Positions 11,202 to 22,249 of a stretch of 64,000 bases of DNA are shown in pieces; position 1 is the stretch's first letter; each line of letters opens with the position of its first letter. Origin of the DNA: Anthoceros angustus (Eukaryota > Streptophyta > Anthocerotopsida > Anthocerotales > Anthocerotaceae). The notes under the pieces are model-generated. The model saw only the letters and a program-made list of their open reading frames with translations, was not told the DNA's origin and did no database searches. Position numbers and translations under genes: made by a program. The stretch spans positions 1,116,001 through 1,180,000 of the forward strand of contig VJWM01000019.1 in assembly GCA_010909165.1 (NCBI GenBank). The letters are read 5' to 3'.

Positions 11202-11864
11202 GGCATCCACATATTTGTGCTGGAATTGATGCCAGCTCCCTTTCTCGACGTCCTGCTTGCTGAATTTATCTGTCCATCTTTCGAAAGCGCTTCTGCTCAA
11301 TCGTTGAGTCTGAAGGCATGACATTATCCCTACAGGACGAAACTTTGGGAGATTGCAAATGCAGCATTGTTTATTGCAAATATGGAATTGCTTTTCCTAC
11401 CGTACAACGCGGCATGAACCTGCCTGCCCAAAAAGATACCCTACAGATCTGGCTACCTACTCAACGGGCCGAATAACAATAGATTAACGCACCAGGGCTA
11501 TAAAGTTCGGTCCCGGTCAGAAGTCCCATATGAATCGACCCTTATGTTTGCTAGCTTTGAGGTGGAAAAGATGGACAAAACTTGGCTGGTATCAGAACGC
11601 AAAGACGGTGTTACAATTGCCCATTTCGAGCCCTGAACAGCCAGGTTAGGCAACGACCTGAATCAGGTCAACAATCACATTGTTGACAAGAATCTGAGCA
11701 ACCAATCGTCAAGCTTGCAAATGGCAAGGCAAAAAAAGAGAACCAAGGGAAAAACAGTATCTCAAGGAAAGGCTGGTGTGCATGAACCCACGACAAAATA
11801 CGTGCTCCATAACCCCACACGGAGGAGACGTACCATGCCGCAAGTTGCAAAGAAGCGCTGGCAT
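11202..11864. other. Convergent intergenic gap, nothing recognised
   Basis: The space between the 3' ends of AUX/LAX copy 1 (+) and the PITP gene (-). Only short shadow frames are present; it probably holds both 3' UTRs. Confidence 0.5.
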
Positions 11865-13229
11865 TCATGGGCTTCGCATAGTCTCCATGGGATGTACTTG
11901 AGGCCCCTGCTGTTTGGAGGCCAGCTTTTTGGACTTGGCTCTCGACTTTGCCCATGCTATAGCTCTGTCCAGCACATCCACACATTTCTCCAGTTCAGCT
12001 GCATCTGAGTCACTCTCAGCTTCCTTCGATTCTGCTTTCCAATCATCAAGAGATGGGCTGGCCGGTCCAAAAGTCTGAAGAGATTCAACAGGTCCACCAG
12101 CATGAGACAGGGATGTTGGAGGGGACTGTGATAGTGGCTTCCCCATAGGAGACTTCAGAGGTGACGGTGTGCGGGGAGTGCCATCTTGCTTTTGCTGAAC
12201 GTCTGACACAGAAACAGAAGATACACCAAGAGCAGCCGCAGATCCGAGAAGACTAGGTTGCCTTGCATAGTTAGTGAGCTCTCTGGAATTGTTCCTGGAA
12301 TTGCTTCTGGAGCTTTTGCTTGAGTTACTGACCAGGTCTCGCAGTCTCAAAGGTGCAACGTCACGATCTTCCCGCAGCAAGTCAGCTGATGAAGGGCTGA
12401 ACGTGTGGTCCTCCTCAGTGGCATCTTCTCCCAATTCCCCAGCGTCTGAGCCATGCCTCCTCAGGGCTGTGGCACGAGCTCTACTAATAGCCTGTGCTGT
12501 CTCCTCCTCCATAACACGAATATCCTCCATTGTTAGGCCATGCCACTCATCCATCCAGCAGAAACACTTCCGATGACCCTCCAGCAGAATTTTCCGCTGA
12601 GCCTGCTTAGAAATGAATTTCTCCAAGCGAGAGCCGAAGCCCCAGTAGGGAACATCCACTGTCACAAGCTTGTATGCGCACATCATAGGCTTACAGTTCT
12701 TCTGCCAGCCAGGCAAGAGTGGCCCTCTCCCCGTCTTGACCGACAAATACTTGGACGGATCTTCTTCTTCAACGTAGTTCTCCACAGGGTCCGTCGCAAT
12801 ATCAATAAACTCGACATGCCTCTTCTTCAACGTCTTCGCATCCAACTGTAGGGCGTTCTCTGTCGTCCCACAGTCTGCCACATGCGTGGTCTCAAGAATA
12901 AGGCGAAACTTATTGAAGAAGGGACACTTGATTATGGTCGTGCAGTGAGGGTACGAGTTCCAAGCCTCCTCCTCCAGAATCAACGCCTTCTTAGGCACAA
13001 GCGCCACAAGCCAGCCTGGAAGCTTGCTAGCAAGATGGTAAATCTTGTGCGTATACTGCCCTTCCCTGTTGTTATCCACATAAGGCTCGTTCTTCAGCAC
13101 CTCAACCCCATCCCCATCGCTGCCCTTGGACTCACTCGCACTGATCTTCGCCACCATATACAACTGCGCAGTCTTATACTCCTCCAACGTGAAAGGCAGT
13201 GGAATGCGGTACTCCCACACAGCCACCAT
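11865..13229 (-). CDS. Phosphatidylinositol transfer protein (class I PITP-like), intronless
   Basis: A single uninterrupted 454-aa frame from ATG at 13229. Residues about 1-265 match the PITP lipid-binding fold: YRIPLPFTLEEY at the N-terminus, EVLKNEPY, GQYTHKIYHLASKLP, AWNSYPHC, KTGRGPLLPGW, MCAYKLVTVDVPYWGFGSR and CWMDEWHGLTMEDIRVMEEET. Such proteins carry PI or PC between membranes. The next ~190 residues are a Ser-rich, low-complexity tail absent from animal PITP-alpha/beta, with SPMGKP/SPP motifs that could be phosphorylated. It ends in a short basic segment. It lacks introns although its neighbours have many, so retroposition is possible but not shown. It converges on AUX/LAX copy 1. 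Confidence 0.9.
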   Translation of the reverse strand: MVAVWEYRIPLPFTLEEYKTAQLYMVAKISASESKGSDGDGVEVLKNEPYVDNNREGQYTHKIYHLASKLPGWLVALVPKKALILEEEAWNSYPHCTTIIKCPFFNKFRLILETTHVADCGTTENALQLDAKTLKKRHVEFIDIATDPVENYVEEEDPSKYLSVKTGRGPLLPGWQKNCKPMMCAYKLVTVDVPYWGFGSRLEKFISKQAQRKILLEGHRKCFCWMDEWHGLTMEDIRVMEEETAQAISRARATALRRHGSDAGELGEDATEEDHTFSPSSADLLREDRDVAPLRLRDLVSNSSKSSRSNSRNNSRELTNYARQPSLLGSAAALGVSSVSVSDVQQKQDGTPRTPSPLKSPMGKPLSQSPPTSLSHAGGPVESLQTFGPASPSLDDWKAESKEAESDSDAAELEKCVDVLDRAIAWAKSRAKSKKLASKQQGPQVHPMETMRSP

Positions 13230-14700
13230 GCTTACTACCTACCCTCTTCCGCCTCCTCCCACTTCAAATAGATCACACACCGAGCAAATCAAACTTCACA
13301 ACACAAAGCGCTCCGCAACTCCAAAGTGCCGTGCTACGGCCACAGGGAGGCAGCACCAACGCGTTCCACATCATCGATACACATACCACTCAATTCAGCT
13401 GACACAAATTCCCCCGCTCCCAGCCAAGACGAGCTTCTGAGCCAGTTCCCGCACCTCCACAGCAAGATCTGCATTATCCAAATTCCCCTCCGCTACAAAG
13501 TTCCAACACAGCACGTCGGGACACGCTCTCGGAAACCTAACCATTCCCCCTCCCCGTCAGATCAAGCGGAAGCGAGCTCCGGGAGACATCGGCCAGATCT
13601 GTCCACCGGCCAAGCTCACAAGCTCCGTCCTGACAAGCCAATGCCGGAGCAACACACCCGACTCCACCTGCCAGAAAGCACTGGCGAGAAGCGTCAATCG
13701 CAGAGCGCAGCGCGAATTAGCTCTCACCTCTGGAGGAAGCAGAAATGATGACGCGGTGGGAGCTGGCCAGGCTCCGAGAAGCAGCCTGCGCTTGCGCTGG
13801 TAGCGAATGAAGAAAGAACCTGCAATGCAGTGCGATCTTTCCGGCACGTACTTGTCCAGCACAGTGATCCTCCACATCAATGTCCGATTCTGATCCTTCT
13901 TGCCTCAACTCAACTAGCAGCTTCCAAACTTCCAAACTCAGCTTGCGACTTCCTAAAAATATACCCAAGCCAGGGATGAGGTTAAGCCCGCACCAACGTC
14001 TCGGAATAGGTTTCAAACCAAACCGGAAAGTCCGCCCTGCCGGCCTCTATGAGCATGGACCGTTCAACCAATCCGGGCACGCGTCATATTTTCTTTTTTT
14101 CCTTAATTTTATTTATAGATAGGTAGAAATGGGAGAACTTATCTGCCACATAACAATTTGGGAAGACCATAAAGGTGAGAGTGAACTTAAGCGCTTTACT
14201 ATAGGTATATCCAGTAGAAATAGAATGATCTACCTATTGTATACATATCTCAAATCCAGCCGATGAAAAGACCTGTATGTTATTACTCATTATTGTTATC
14301 TTGAATATAGTTTGTGCCAAGGCCTTTAGAATAGCAATAGACACCCATTGCCTTTAGAATGTGATAATATTTTACACTTAAAAGAAATTGATGAAATAGG
14401 AAAAGGTAGCCTAACTCCTTATCTACAAGAGTGATAGGCCTTGGCACATGCCTTGAATGTGGGGAGAACATAAGATATGCCAGGATGACATAAGACCTTA
14501 CATTCCTTTTTAAGTGCCTAGATTGTTACAGCTGCTGTTTTTTCATAGCCAAAAGTGGAAGGTTTAAAAATCTTGAAAAGTTTTATTATAAAATTGCTCT
14601 ACATGCAATCTTAACTATTAGTTTACAGCCACCATATGGTAAACTATCTGTATTGGGTACAAGAGGCTTGATGCATAGATGTCAATGAACGTATTATTTC
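13230..14700. other. Upstream flank of PITP gene and AT-rich intergenic DNA
   Basis: 13,230-14,080 is mixed-composition DNA with short frames on both strands, probably 5' UTR and promoter of the PITP gene. From 14,080 the sequence becomes AT-rich with no gene seen. Confidence 0.4.
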
Positions 14701-14712
14701 TTTACTTAATTT

Positions 14713-14920
14713 TTAATATTTTAGATATATATTTAAGAAAAAATTGTATGTGCTTAACTTTATTTTTAATATTTTAGATATATATTTAAGAAAAAATTGT
14801 ATGTGCTTAACTTTATTTTTAATATTTTAGATATATATTTAAGAAAAAATTATATGTGCTTAACTTTATTTTTAATATTTTAGATATATATTTAAAAAAA
14901 ATTATATGTGCTTAACTTTA
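14713..14920. repeat. 53-bp AT-rich tandem repeat, ~4 units
   Basis: Units begin ttaatattttagatatatat and end cttaactttattt. The spacing of the first two is 53 bp and later copies carry small deletions. Confidence 0.85.
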
Positions 14921-15271
14921 TAGAGTGAATAGTTTTTATTAACGAAAAATGAGATGCGGGAACCCATCTACTAAAGGTATCACCAGTGCCATTAGGCTTC
15001 TATTAGTATAGACCTCGCAATGGCATAAGAACGTACTCAAATAGTCTTACACACCATAAAGCATCGAACCGACATCTCTTCCTTGGCAAGCTCAAGGTAT
15101 TGCAATGAGTGTGATGAGAATACTATTAATTTGAGAGAAATATATATATTTTTATCTGGAAGAGAAATACGTCTTCTTGGCGAGTTCAAGTGATTATAGT
15201 GCGTATCACTCTAAGGCTGCTGATGTGAGAAGAATGTATTTTCTCAAAAGAATACCATACTGGTAATTGCA

Positions 15272-15850
15272 GTGTGTATGATTATAAGACTATCAATGCC
15301 CTGGTTACCTCATCCGCACCTTGCCCCCGTCTCCAGTCTTTCTCTCCCGACTACCGGGTTTGACAGGAAGATCATGGACACTCTTGGTGACATCATGGGC
15401 CCGAGGCTTTTGAGTGCCCTGCAGTTAAGCGATCTTGCCCGCTGGCAAGCATCCCTGCTAGTGCAATTTGGAGGAACATGTCTGCTATCGCTGAAGGTAT
15501 CTTCCTCGGCAGCGTTCTTGGGCAGCTGGGCCCTTGCTTTGGCTCCCGATTTGGCCTCCCGCTTCATCCTCCAGGACAGGCTCTTTCAGGAGGATTTTGT
15601 ACTAGGAGTAGAGGAGGGAAATTTCCCTCTCCAAGTATCCCTGAGGCTGGCCAGGGATATGTTATCGGCTGATGTGCAGCATGATTTCCCTCCCTTCACG
15701 ACATTCATCATCGATGGATGGTTTCAAGGGGTTGCAGGCATCCACTCCTTGAGAAGCAACTTGGTCAGGCCTTCCAGTCCGTTCTCATGGACCCCTCTAT
15801 CCTCATGTCCACAAGAGCTTGGCTTAGCTCTTGCTCTGGGAAAGGCATAA
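15272..15850 (+). pseudogene. Decayed LINE ORF2 fragment (C-terminal part)
   Basis: A 192-codon open frame. Its middle (ARWQASLLVQFGG, then LSLKVSSSAAFLGSWALAL) resembles the conserved RWQASLPxxxGGLGLRS-AAFLASW block that follows the reverse transcriptase in some plant and algal LINEs. No RT catalytic core is present and flanking frames are broken. The call is by pattern only. Confidence 0.4.
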
Positions 15851-16034
15851 GCGCCTACCTACTGGCTCGTCCATGTACACGGGGTTTTCATATCGCACCG
15901 ACCACCTTCTCTATTGCAATGCACTTCCATCGTGGCTTGTTCCAGCCTATGGCTTTTGTATAGCAATACTAATTCTATATTACGAAAGGAAGCACTAGGT
16001 GGAAGCAAATTTATCTTCTTTTAAGAAATATTAG

Positions 16035-16110
16035 GCTTCATATAGAAGAAGAAGAAGAAAAGAAGAATTTTATTTAAGTCCACTAAGGACGGATTTCCGT
16101 CAAATACCGA
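16035..16110 (-). repeat. 3' fragment of a dispersed repeat with (CTT)n tail, minus orientation
   Basis: Poly-(gaa) followed by ttttatttaagtccactaag and gacggatttccgtca matches, in reverse, the ends of the elements at 21.6-22.1 kb and 30.8-31.1 kb. The (CTT)n tail suggests a retroposed, LINE- or SINE-like origin. Confidence 0.6.
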
Positions 16111-16224
16111 GTTTTGGATAAAGATGTGGAAAAAAATCTGCAGTATTCCGAAAGCTGTGTGGGGCACAAGAGAAGCCTATTACAAGCTATATAAAAATAT
16201 TTTTGATTCCGCATTTGTCAACCA

Positions 16225-16298
16225 GGTTTCGTGGTGTAGTTGGTTATCACGTCAGTCTAACACACTGAAGGTCTCCGGTTCGAGTCCGGGCGAAGCCA
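16225..16298 (+). tRNA. tRNA-Val (AAC)
   Basis: A 74-nt cloverleaf. The acceptor stem GGTTTCG pairs with CGAAGCC (one G-T pair). The anticodon stem TCAGT/ACTGA encloses CTAACAC with anticodon AAC at 16259-16261. The T arm contains GGTTCGAGTCC and the discriminator base is A. A CAA motif precedes the gene and TTTT follows within 8 bases, typical of plant Pol III genes. There is no intron. It lies 62 bp beyond the stop codon of AUX/LAX copy 2, on the opposite strand. Confidence 0.96.
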
Positions 16299-16359
16299 CA
16301 ATTTTGCATCATGGTCCAGAGTTTTCTTGGTGGTTGTTCTTTCCACCGTCGGTTGAGAG

Positions 16360-18361
16360 TCAAGAGCGTTTGGGGCACTGGTAACATTTGGCGAACAGAC
16401 CGAACGTGTGGACCTGGTCCACGATGTTGGTGATGCTGGCCCAGGAGCCGAAGCCGAACCCGACAAGGAGCACCCACAGCACCACCACGATGTTTACAGC
16501 GAACACTGCAAACCAGCTCCTGAAGAGGAAGAACGGGGGCTTCTCCACGGCATTCTGCACATGTTTCACGCGCCGGTCAGCAGCAGCCGGTGCAGTGGGA
16601 AGAAGAAGACGAAGAGCTGGGATATGTATGAACAAAAGAAAATTGGCGGGAGCTTACAGTGCGGGCGGAGGCGCTTCTGTAGAAGACGATGTAGGCGGCG
16701 GCAGGGATGATGTAGACGCCGAAGGCCACGAAAAGGGAGCCGACGGCGGAGTTGATGGGCCCGAAGAAGGGGATCATGAGCGCCGTGAACCACATGATCA
16801 TCACCACCGGCACCCGCGATATGGTGGTCACAAGGTAGTGCTTGCCGTGCACGCCCACCAGCTTCTCCCACATGATGTACAGCGGCAGGCTCACCATGCC
16901 GAATTCGAAGAACTACGTGCCATGGGGGAGAAGTTTGTGAGTGCCAAGGAAGCTTGAGAGCTATGGCGGATGGGAAGTGAGTCATGGTGTGCGGATGCCC
17001 TTACCTGATGGCCCAGCATGAGGACCACGGCAGTGTCCCTCCACTTGGTTTTGGGCAGCACGGCGAAGGCGTTTGCGTTCTTGAAGAGCTTGTCCCCGAA
17101 CGCCCAGTACATGGCGACTGCAGACGGGATTGTGAGGGTGAAGATGTACAGGACGGCCACGAGGTACACCACCTTGAACCTCCTGGGCTTCCACATGGAG
17201 TGCATCATCTCCCTGGCATTGCACTTGTGCATAACTGTTAGTCATCCATTGCAGGCATACATACTTTCATTGGCACGCATGCTTAGATGCGTACACTGTC
17301 ACAGCATGGCCGCCGAAGGTGTAGAGGATGTTGGAGGCTCCTGTGAAGTAGGCCACTTTGCCATGGTGGCCTCCCTTGTATTGCACGTTAGCAATCTGCA
17401 TATGCATGCACACCAGCGGCAGTTAGGTGGAAGGTGAGATCCAGACGGTGTGTGATGGAAGAAGGGAGAACGAAAGGGGAATTGCACCTGGCCGTGTCTG
17501 GCAGCAGAGATGGTGAGAAACCAGGCAGTGTATGTGGTCATGGTGATGCCCATGGCTGACAACACACGGTAGTTGTGCGCAGCGGGCACGAGTATGGTGA
17601 CCATGAAGCCCGCCCCGAAGATGTATGTCCATGTCCGCTTGTCCAGATGGTCGTTGAGGTAGTACACATTGCTGCCATGGCCCCAAGCTCTTGTGGGCTT
17701 CAAGGGCGTTGGTCATGGACATCTACAGGCAGGAGATGATGCTGGATCAGAAGTACTAACCTCGCACAAGCTATGAGCTGGATTGTTGCAGTGCAGAAGA
17801 GCACGAAGCCATTGAACACCAGGCCTGCCATCCTCCACCTGGGCCCGAGAAGTCCGCCCAGAACCTCAAACCACTGCAGAACGTCATCCATCAGCCTTGC
17901 GGACTTGCCCTCTCACGATCGGATCACGACACACAAACTGAAAGCAATGCAGGACCGGTTAGTACCTGAATGGTGTGCCTCTCGAATGCCGCGGGGTTCT
18001 CTTTCTCCTTCCTCGAACGGTAGTCGGCATACAAGCAGGTGATGAGGTAGCAGGTCCAGGCGCCCATGAGCCCGTAGAAGATCTGGAAGAAGACGCCGGA
18101 CACCATTCCCAGCTGCGAGAAGGAGTAAGGCAGAGTGAGCAGCACCTGGGCCACCTGCGTGGACGCTGCATTCATCCAGGCATCAAAGCTGGACCCTCCG
18201 TTCCACACAGCCCTGTACAAAAAACTACCACGGGACGATCCCTTTCCCCTTCCATTTCCCACGTCCTCTTCGATCTGGTCGTGCAGGCTGCGATTTCCCA
18301 CTGTCCACCCAGTGCCCTCCAAGTCCGTAGACCCCACACCGTTCCGCTCTCCTGCCTCCAT
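16360..18361 (-). CDS. AUX1/LAX-type auxin influx carrier, copy 2
   Basis: Complete auxin influx carrier of about 483 aa. Exons, 5' to 3': 18361-17966, 17873-17761, 17671-17488, 17395-17295, 17212-17005, 16912-16658 and 16554-16360. All splice sites are GT-AG and all phases join. Exons of 113, 184 and 208 bp are exactly the same lengths as in copies 1 and 3. Unlike those copies, the first two coding blocks are fused: no intron separates the WNGGSSFDAW segment from VAQVLLTLPYSFSQLG. Other signatures are RTWTYIFGAGF, SNILYTFGGHAVT, MHSMWKPRRFK, IPFFGPINSAVGSLF and YIIPAAAY. The family's usual WHGG is WNGG here. The start is the ATG at 18361. Confidence 0.95.
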
Positions 18362-19072
18362 GGCCACTACCTTCAGCCTCGGCCCCCGCCCAGTCTCAGG
18401 CTAAGCCAACAAACTTGAGCAGCTTCATGAGCTGCCCCAACGCGAGCTCGAACCTCGCCTTGCCAGCAGCTTTGCCTTCACCTTTAGGCTTGGGCAGGAA
18501 AACTCCAGGACATCATGAGTCACAGGATTCACCTTTCCTCACCCTGCCGAAAGCTGCTTTTGGGAAGGCCGGGGGGACGGATTTCCACCCTCCTCTGGAT
18601 GAATTCCAATGCCAGTGAGTGCATGGATGTACGAATGATCCATTCCTTCTGGGGCTCTGCCGTAAAAGGAGGCCCTTATCCCACCGCCCCGGAGCAGCGC
18701 TAACGCCTTTCCCTTTGGACGAGACAAGGCAGGAGATAGAGAGAGCCAGGAGCCGGCTTTGTCCTGCTACCTCCGAGGACATTCGTTTGACCAGACTGGA
18801 GTCTACATCTAGCCGACAAGCGCCGCTACTGGACTCTCGGTGGTTGCACTCGCAAGTCATGATCACGCGTGTGGTGCCGTGTTCACTCTTTGAGGGCGTG
18901 GGTCATGCTTCCAGGAATTCCTGGAGACGTAGCAGCTTCAGAGTCAAGCTTGTCCAGCGAGGTGGGCCGCATAGCAGGCCTGTACGATTGCTTCTTTGAC
19001 TGGCAAATTGCACATAGCTGTGACAGTAAACTATGTGCTCCACCTTCATGAATTCAACAAAGAAGTTCCTGT
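18362..19072. other. Spacer between AUX/LAX copies 2 and 3
   Basis: A 711-bp gap between the start of copy 2 and the stop of copy 3, both on the minus strand. It should hold the promoter of copy 2 and the 3' UTR of copy 3. Small frames on both strands show no recognisable protein. Confidence 0.5.
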
Positions 19073-21236
19073 TCATCGCACGCTGGCCGGCTCGTCTTTC
19101 ACGGGGCACTCGTAGCATTTGGCGAAAAGGCCGAAGGTGTGCACGAGCTTGACGAAGTTGGAGATGCTGGACCAGCAGCCGAGGCCGAATCCCACGGTGA
19201 AGACCCAGATCACTATGAAGGTGTTGAGCACGAAGATGGCTCTCCAGCTGGGGATGAAGAAGGGGGGCTTCTCCACTGCGTTCTGCATGTACGTGGCAAC
19301 GGCAGTCAGTCCATGGAATGGAATTTGTTGGGTTGGTGGAAATGCTTCCGAAGAATGTGATGTACCTCCCGGGCGGATGGGCTGGAGTAGAAGGCATTGT
19401 AGGCTGCGGCAGGGATGATGTAGACTCCGAAGGTGACGAGGGTGGCTCCCACGGCAGAGTTGATGGGGCCGAAGAAGGGGATTGCCAGAGCCATGAACCA
19501 GATGAAGAGGCCGACGGGGAGCCTGATGGCCACTCTTAGGAGGAATTTGCTGGCCATGGAGGTGTGTATTCCCAGCAGCTTTTCCCACATGGTGTATACG
19601 GGGATGCTGATGAGAGTGAAAGTGAAGAACTGGGAGGAAATCACAGCAGCATGCAGTCTGGGTTACCGTTGAGATGTTTCTGCAGAAACACGGCATGGTG
19701 GATGTACAGATGTTGCTGGGGATGGGAGCGGATGTTCGCTGGGTTTAGTATACCTGGTGGATGAGCATGAGGATGACAGCGGTGTCCCGGAATGGGGTCC
19801 GAGGTAGGGCGGACAGAGCGTTGGGAATGGAAGCCATGCTGTCACCGAAAGCCCAGTAGACTGAGATGGCGGACGGCAGCGTCAGAGTGAAGACGTAGAG
19901 GGTGGAAAGCACGTACACCCATTTGAACTTCTGTGGCTTCCACATGGAGTCCATCACTTCTCTGCACGCTTGCCCACAACAGTCACCAGCAAGTAGAAAC
20001 CGGGGATGTGAGGGAGATGCGGTCCATGGAGACTCACACTGTGGTAGCATGGCCGCCGAAGGTGTAGAGAATGTTGGTGGCTCCTGTGAAAAACGGGACA
20101 AGGTTCTGCGGCCCCGTGTGCTTCACAGGGCCAGGTGTCTGGAGAAACATGTCCAGGAACATCAAGTTCTGGCTGGATGCTGGGAGTGGAAGCAAGTGAG
20201 AAAGAAGCCGGTAGGCTCACCTGGCCGTGGACTAGAGCAGCGATGGTCATGTACCAGGCAGTATAGGTGGTCATGAACAGGCCAGTGAAGGACCAGACTC
20301 GAAAGTTGTGAAGGGTAGGGATGAAGACACTCAGCATACAGCCTGCCCCAAACACGTACGTCCATGTCCTCTTGTCCAAGTTGTCATTGATCAGGTAGAC
20401 GGTGCTGCATGTGCAAATTCGCGACTCAGTTCTTTCAACACCTCAGCCATGCCTCCAAGGTTGTCATTCACCGTCTATAGCTTGGCATAGGCTGGCTCAT
20501 GGCTGGCTTGTCACGGTTACCTTCCACATGCTATGATCTGAATAGTGGCAGCAGTTATGAGGAAGGTGGAGTTGACAAGGAGCCCAGCAAGTTTCCATCG
20601 CCGACCAAGGAGCTCCTCTAACACTTCAAACCACTGTCAAGGCAAGGGACGCATATAATGGTTCATAATTCATTTTGAAGCAAACAGCTGATTTCACCCC
20701 AACCTACCTGAACAGTGTGGTTCTCCAACGTCACGCCATCCCTCTGCTGCCGGAAACGATGCTCTGCATACAGCGATGCTACACAGAAGCAGGTCCAGCA
20801 TCCCACCAGGCCGTAGAAGAGCTGAAAGATGATGCCAGACGCATATCCCAGCTGAGCAAACGAGTAAGGCAGCGTCAAGAGCACCTGTGCCACCTGCACC
20901 AACTCCACCACCAACATGCCCACCATATTCACACAGTCCACCAAACAAACCTTAGTCCTATTATTCATCACTAACAGGTTTCGAAGTGCTCGATTCTTTC
21001 ACCTGATGGGATGCACTGGTGAGCCAGGCATCTCCAGCTGATCCCCCGTGCCACAAAATCTCTGCAACCAGAGCTCTGAATCCCAGCTCCCTCCATGACC
21101 CAGAGTGCCTCTGGGTGGCGGAACCTCCTGCAATGGACGCCTTCCTCTCCGAATCACCCAATGCTGCATGGAGATCCGAAGCAGCGTGAAACCCACCGTT
21201 GCCTTGTCCTTCCTCGGAACCATGCTCCACCCCCAT
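19073..21236 (-). CDS. AUX1/LAX-type auxin influx carrier, copy 3
   Basis: Complete auxin influx carrier of about 509 aa. Exons, 5' to 3': 21236-21003, 20893-20708, 20633-20521, 20404-20221, 20168-20038, 19961-19754, 19629-19366 and 19282-19073, all GT-AG and in phase. Its eight-exon structure matches copy 1 (186-, 113-, 184- and 208-bp exons identical in length). Signatures: WHGGSAGDAWLTSASHQ, VAQVLLTLPYSFAQLG, RTWTYVFGAG, TNILYTFGGHATT, MDSMWKPQKFK, IPFFGPINSAVGATL and YIIPAAAY. The fifth exon is 131 bp, against 98 and 101 bp in the paralogues, which adds a loop of about 11 residues before the conserved FFTGATN. The N-terminal leader is about 60 residues and unrelated to copy 2. It lies in tandem with copy 2. 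Confidence 0.95.
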
Positions 21237-21582
21237 GCTCAGCAGTTCCCAACAGAGGCCCAACCAGACAGTCCCAAGAAGCATGCCTGCTCATGGTATA
21301 AGAGAGGCGGCCAAAGTCGGGGGTAGCGACAGCCGACCCAACGCACTGGCAATGGCGGGCTTGCATTTCACACACTTCGCGTACAAGCATCTTCCAAGGC
21401 TCTCTCTTCCAACGAAATGTGGCCGACACCTCGCTGGGCGAGAGCTGCGCGTATGGAATGACCCGGGGAAAAGTGTCACGGTTTCTAAGCTACATGCCAG
21501 CACACGCAATCGGCACGGTCTGCTTTCGGAAAACGTAAGGCATGTGAAAGCTAGTAACCTTAATAGGCTGTGTGTCCAAATG

Positions 21583-22145
21583 AAGAAGAAGAAGTATTTT
21601 ATTTAAGTTCACTAAGGACGGATTTCCGTTATGGGACTTGGTACTTAACAACTTGTACCATGGTGTGTCTAAGCTACTTGCACCATGGGCATCCACTCCC
21701 TTTAGGCACCCCCTCCCTTTAGGCACCCCATCTAAGTATCGATCCAAGCTCAGGATGCTTAATCACGGCGTTCTTATAAATGTGTGTCCATTTGGCCTGG
21801 CCACGGCGTTCTTATAAATGTGTGTCCATTTGGCCTTGGCCAGGCCAAATGGACACACATTTATAAGAACGCCGTGATTAAGCATCCTGAGCTTGGATCG
21901 GTACTTAGATGGGGTGCTGTCCAAATGGCTTAGACCAAATGGACACACATTTATAAGAACGCCGTGATTAAGCATCTTGAGCTTGGATCGGTACTTAGAT
22001 GGGGTGCCTAAAGGGAGTGGATGCCCTTGGTGCAAGTAGCTTAGGCACACCATGGTACAAGTTGTTAAGTACCAAGTCCCATGACGGAAATCCGTCCTTA
22101 GTGGACTTACATAAAATTCTTCTTCTTATTCTTCTTCTTCTTAGG
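21583..22145. mobile_element. Fold-back repeat: two head-to-head copies of a (CTT)n-tailed element
   Basis: The left arm (about 21583-21835) is the reverse complement of the right arm (about 21840-22145) along most of its length. Both outer ends carry the gaa/ctt microsatellite followed by gtccactaaggacggatttccgt. Inside each arm, segments with gtgtccatttggcc and acgccgtgattaagcatcct are further repeated. A single related copy lies at 30.8-31.1 kb and a fragment at 16.0 kb. Confidence 0.75.
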
Positions 22146-22249
22146 AGCTTCCTATTATGTAAGACAGACATGGAGACTTTATTATGAAGAACCATTTACC
22201 CCAATAGAAGGGAACAACCTTAAGAGGGCACAAGACTATGGGAGTAATC

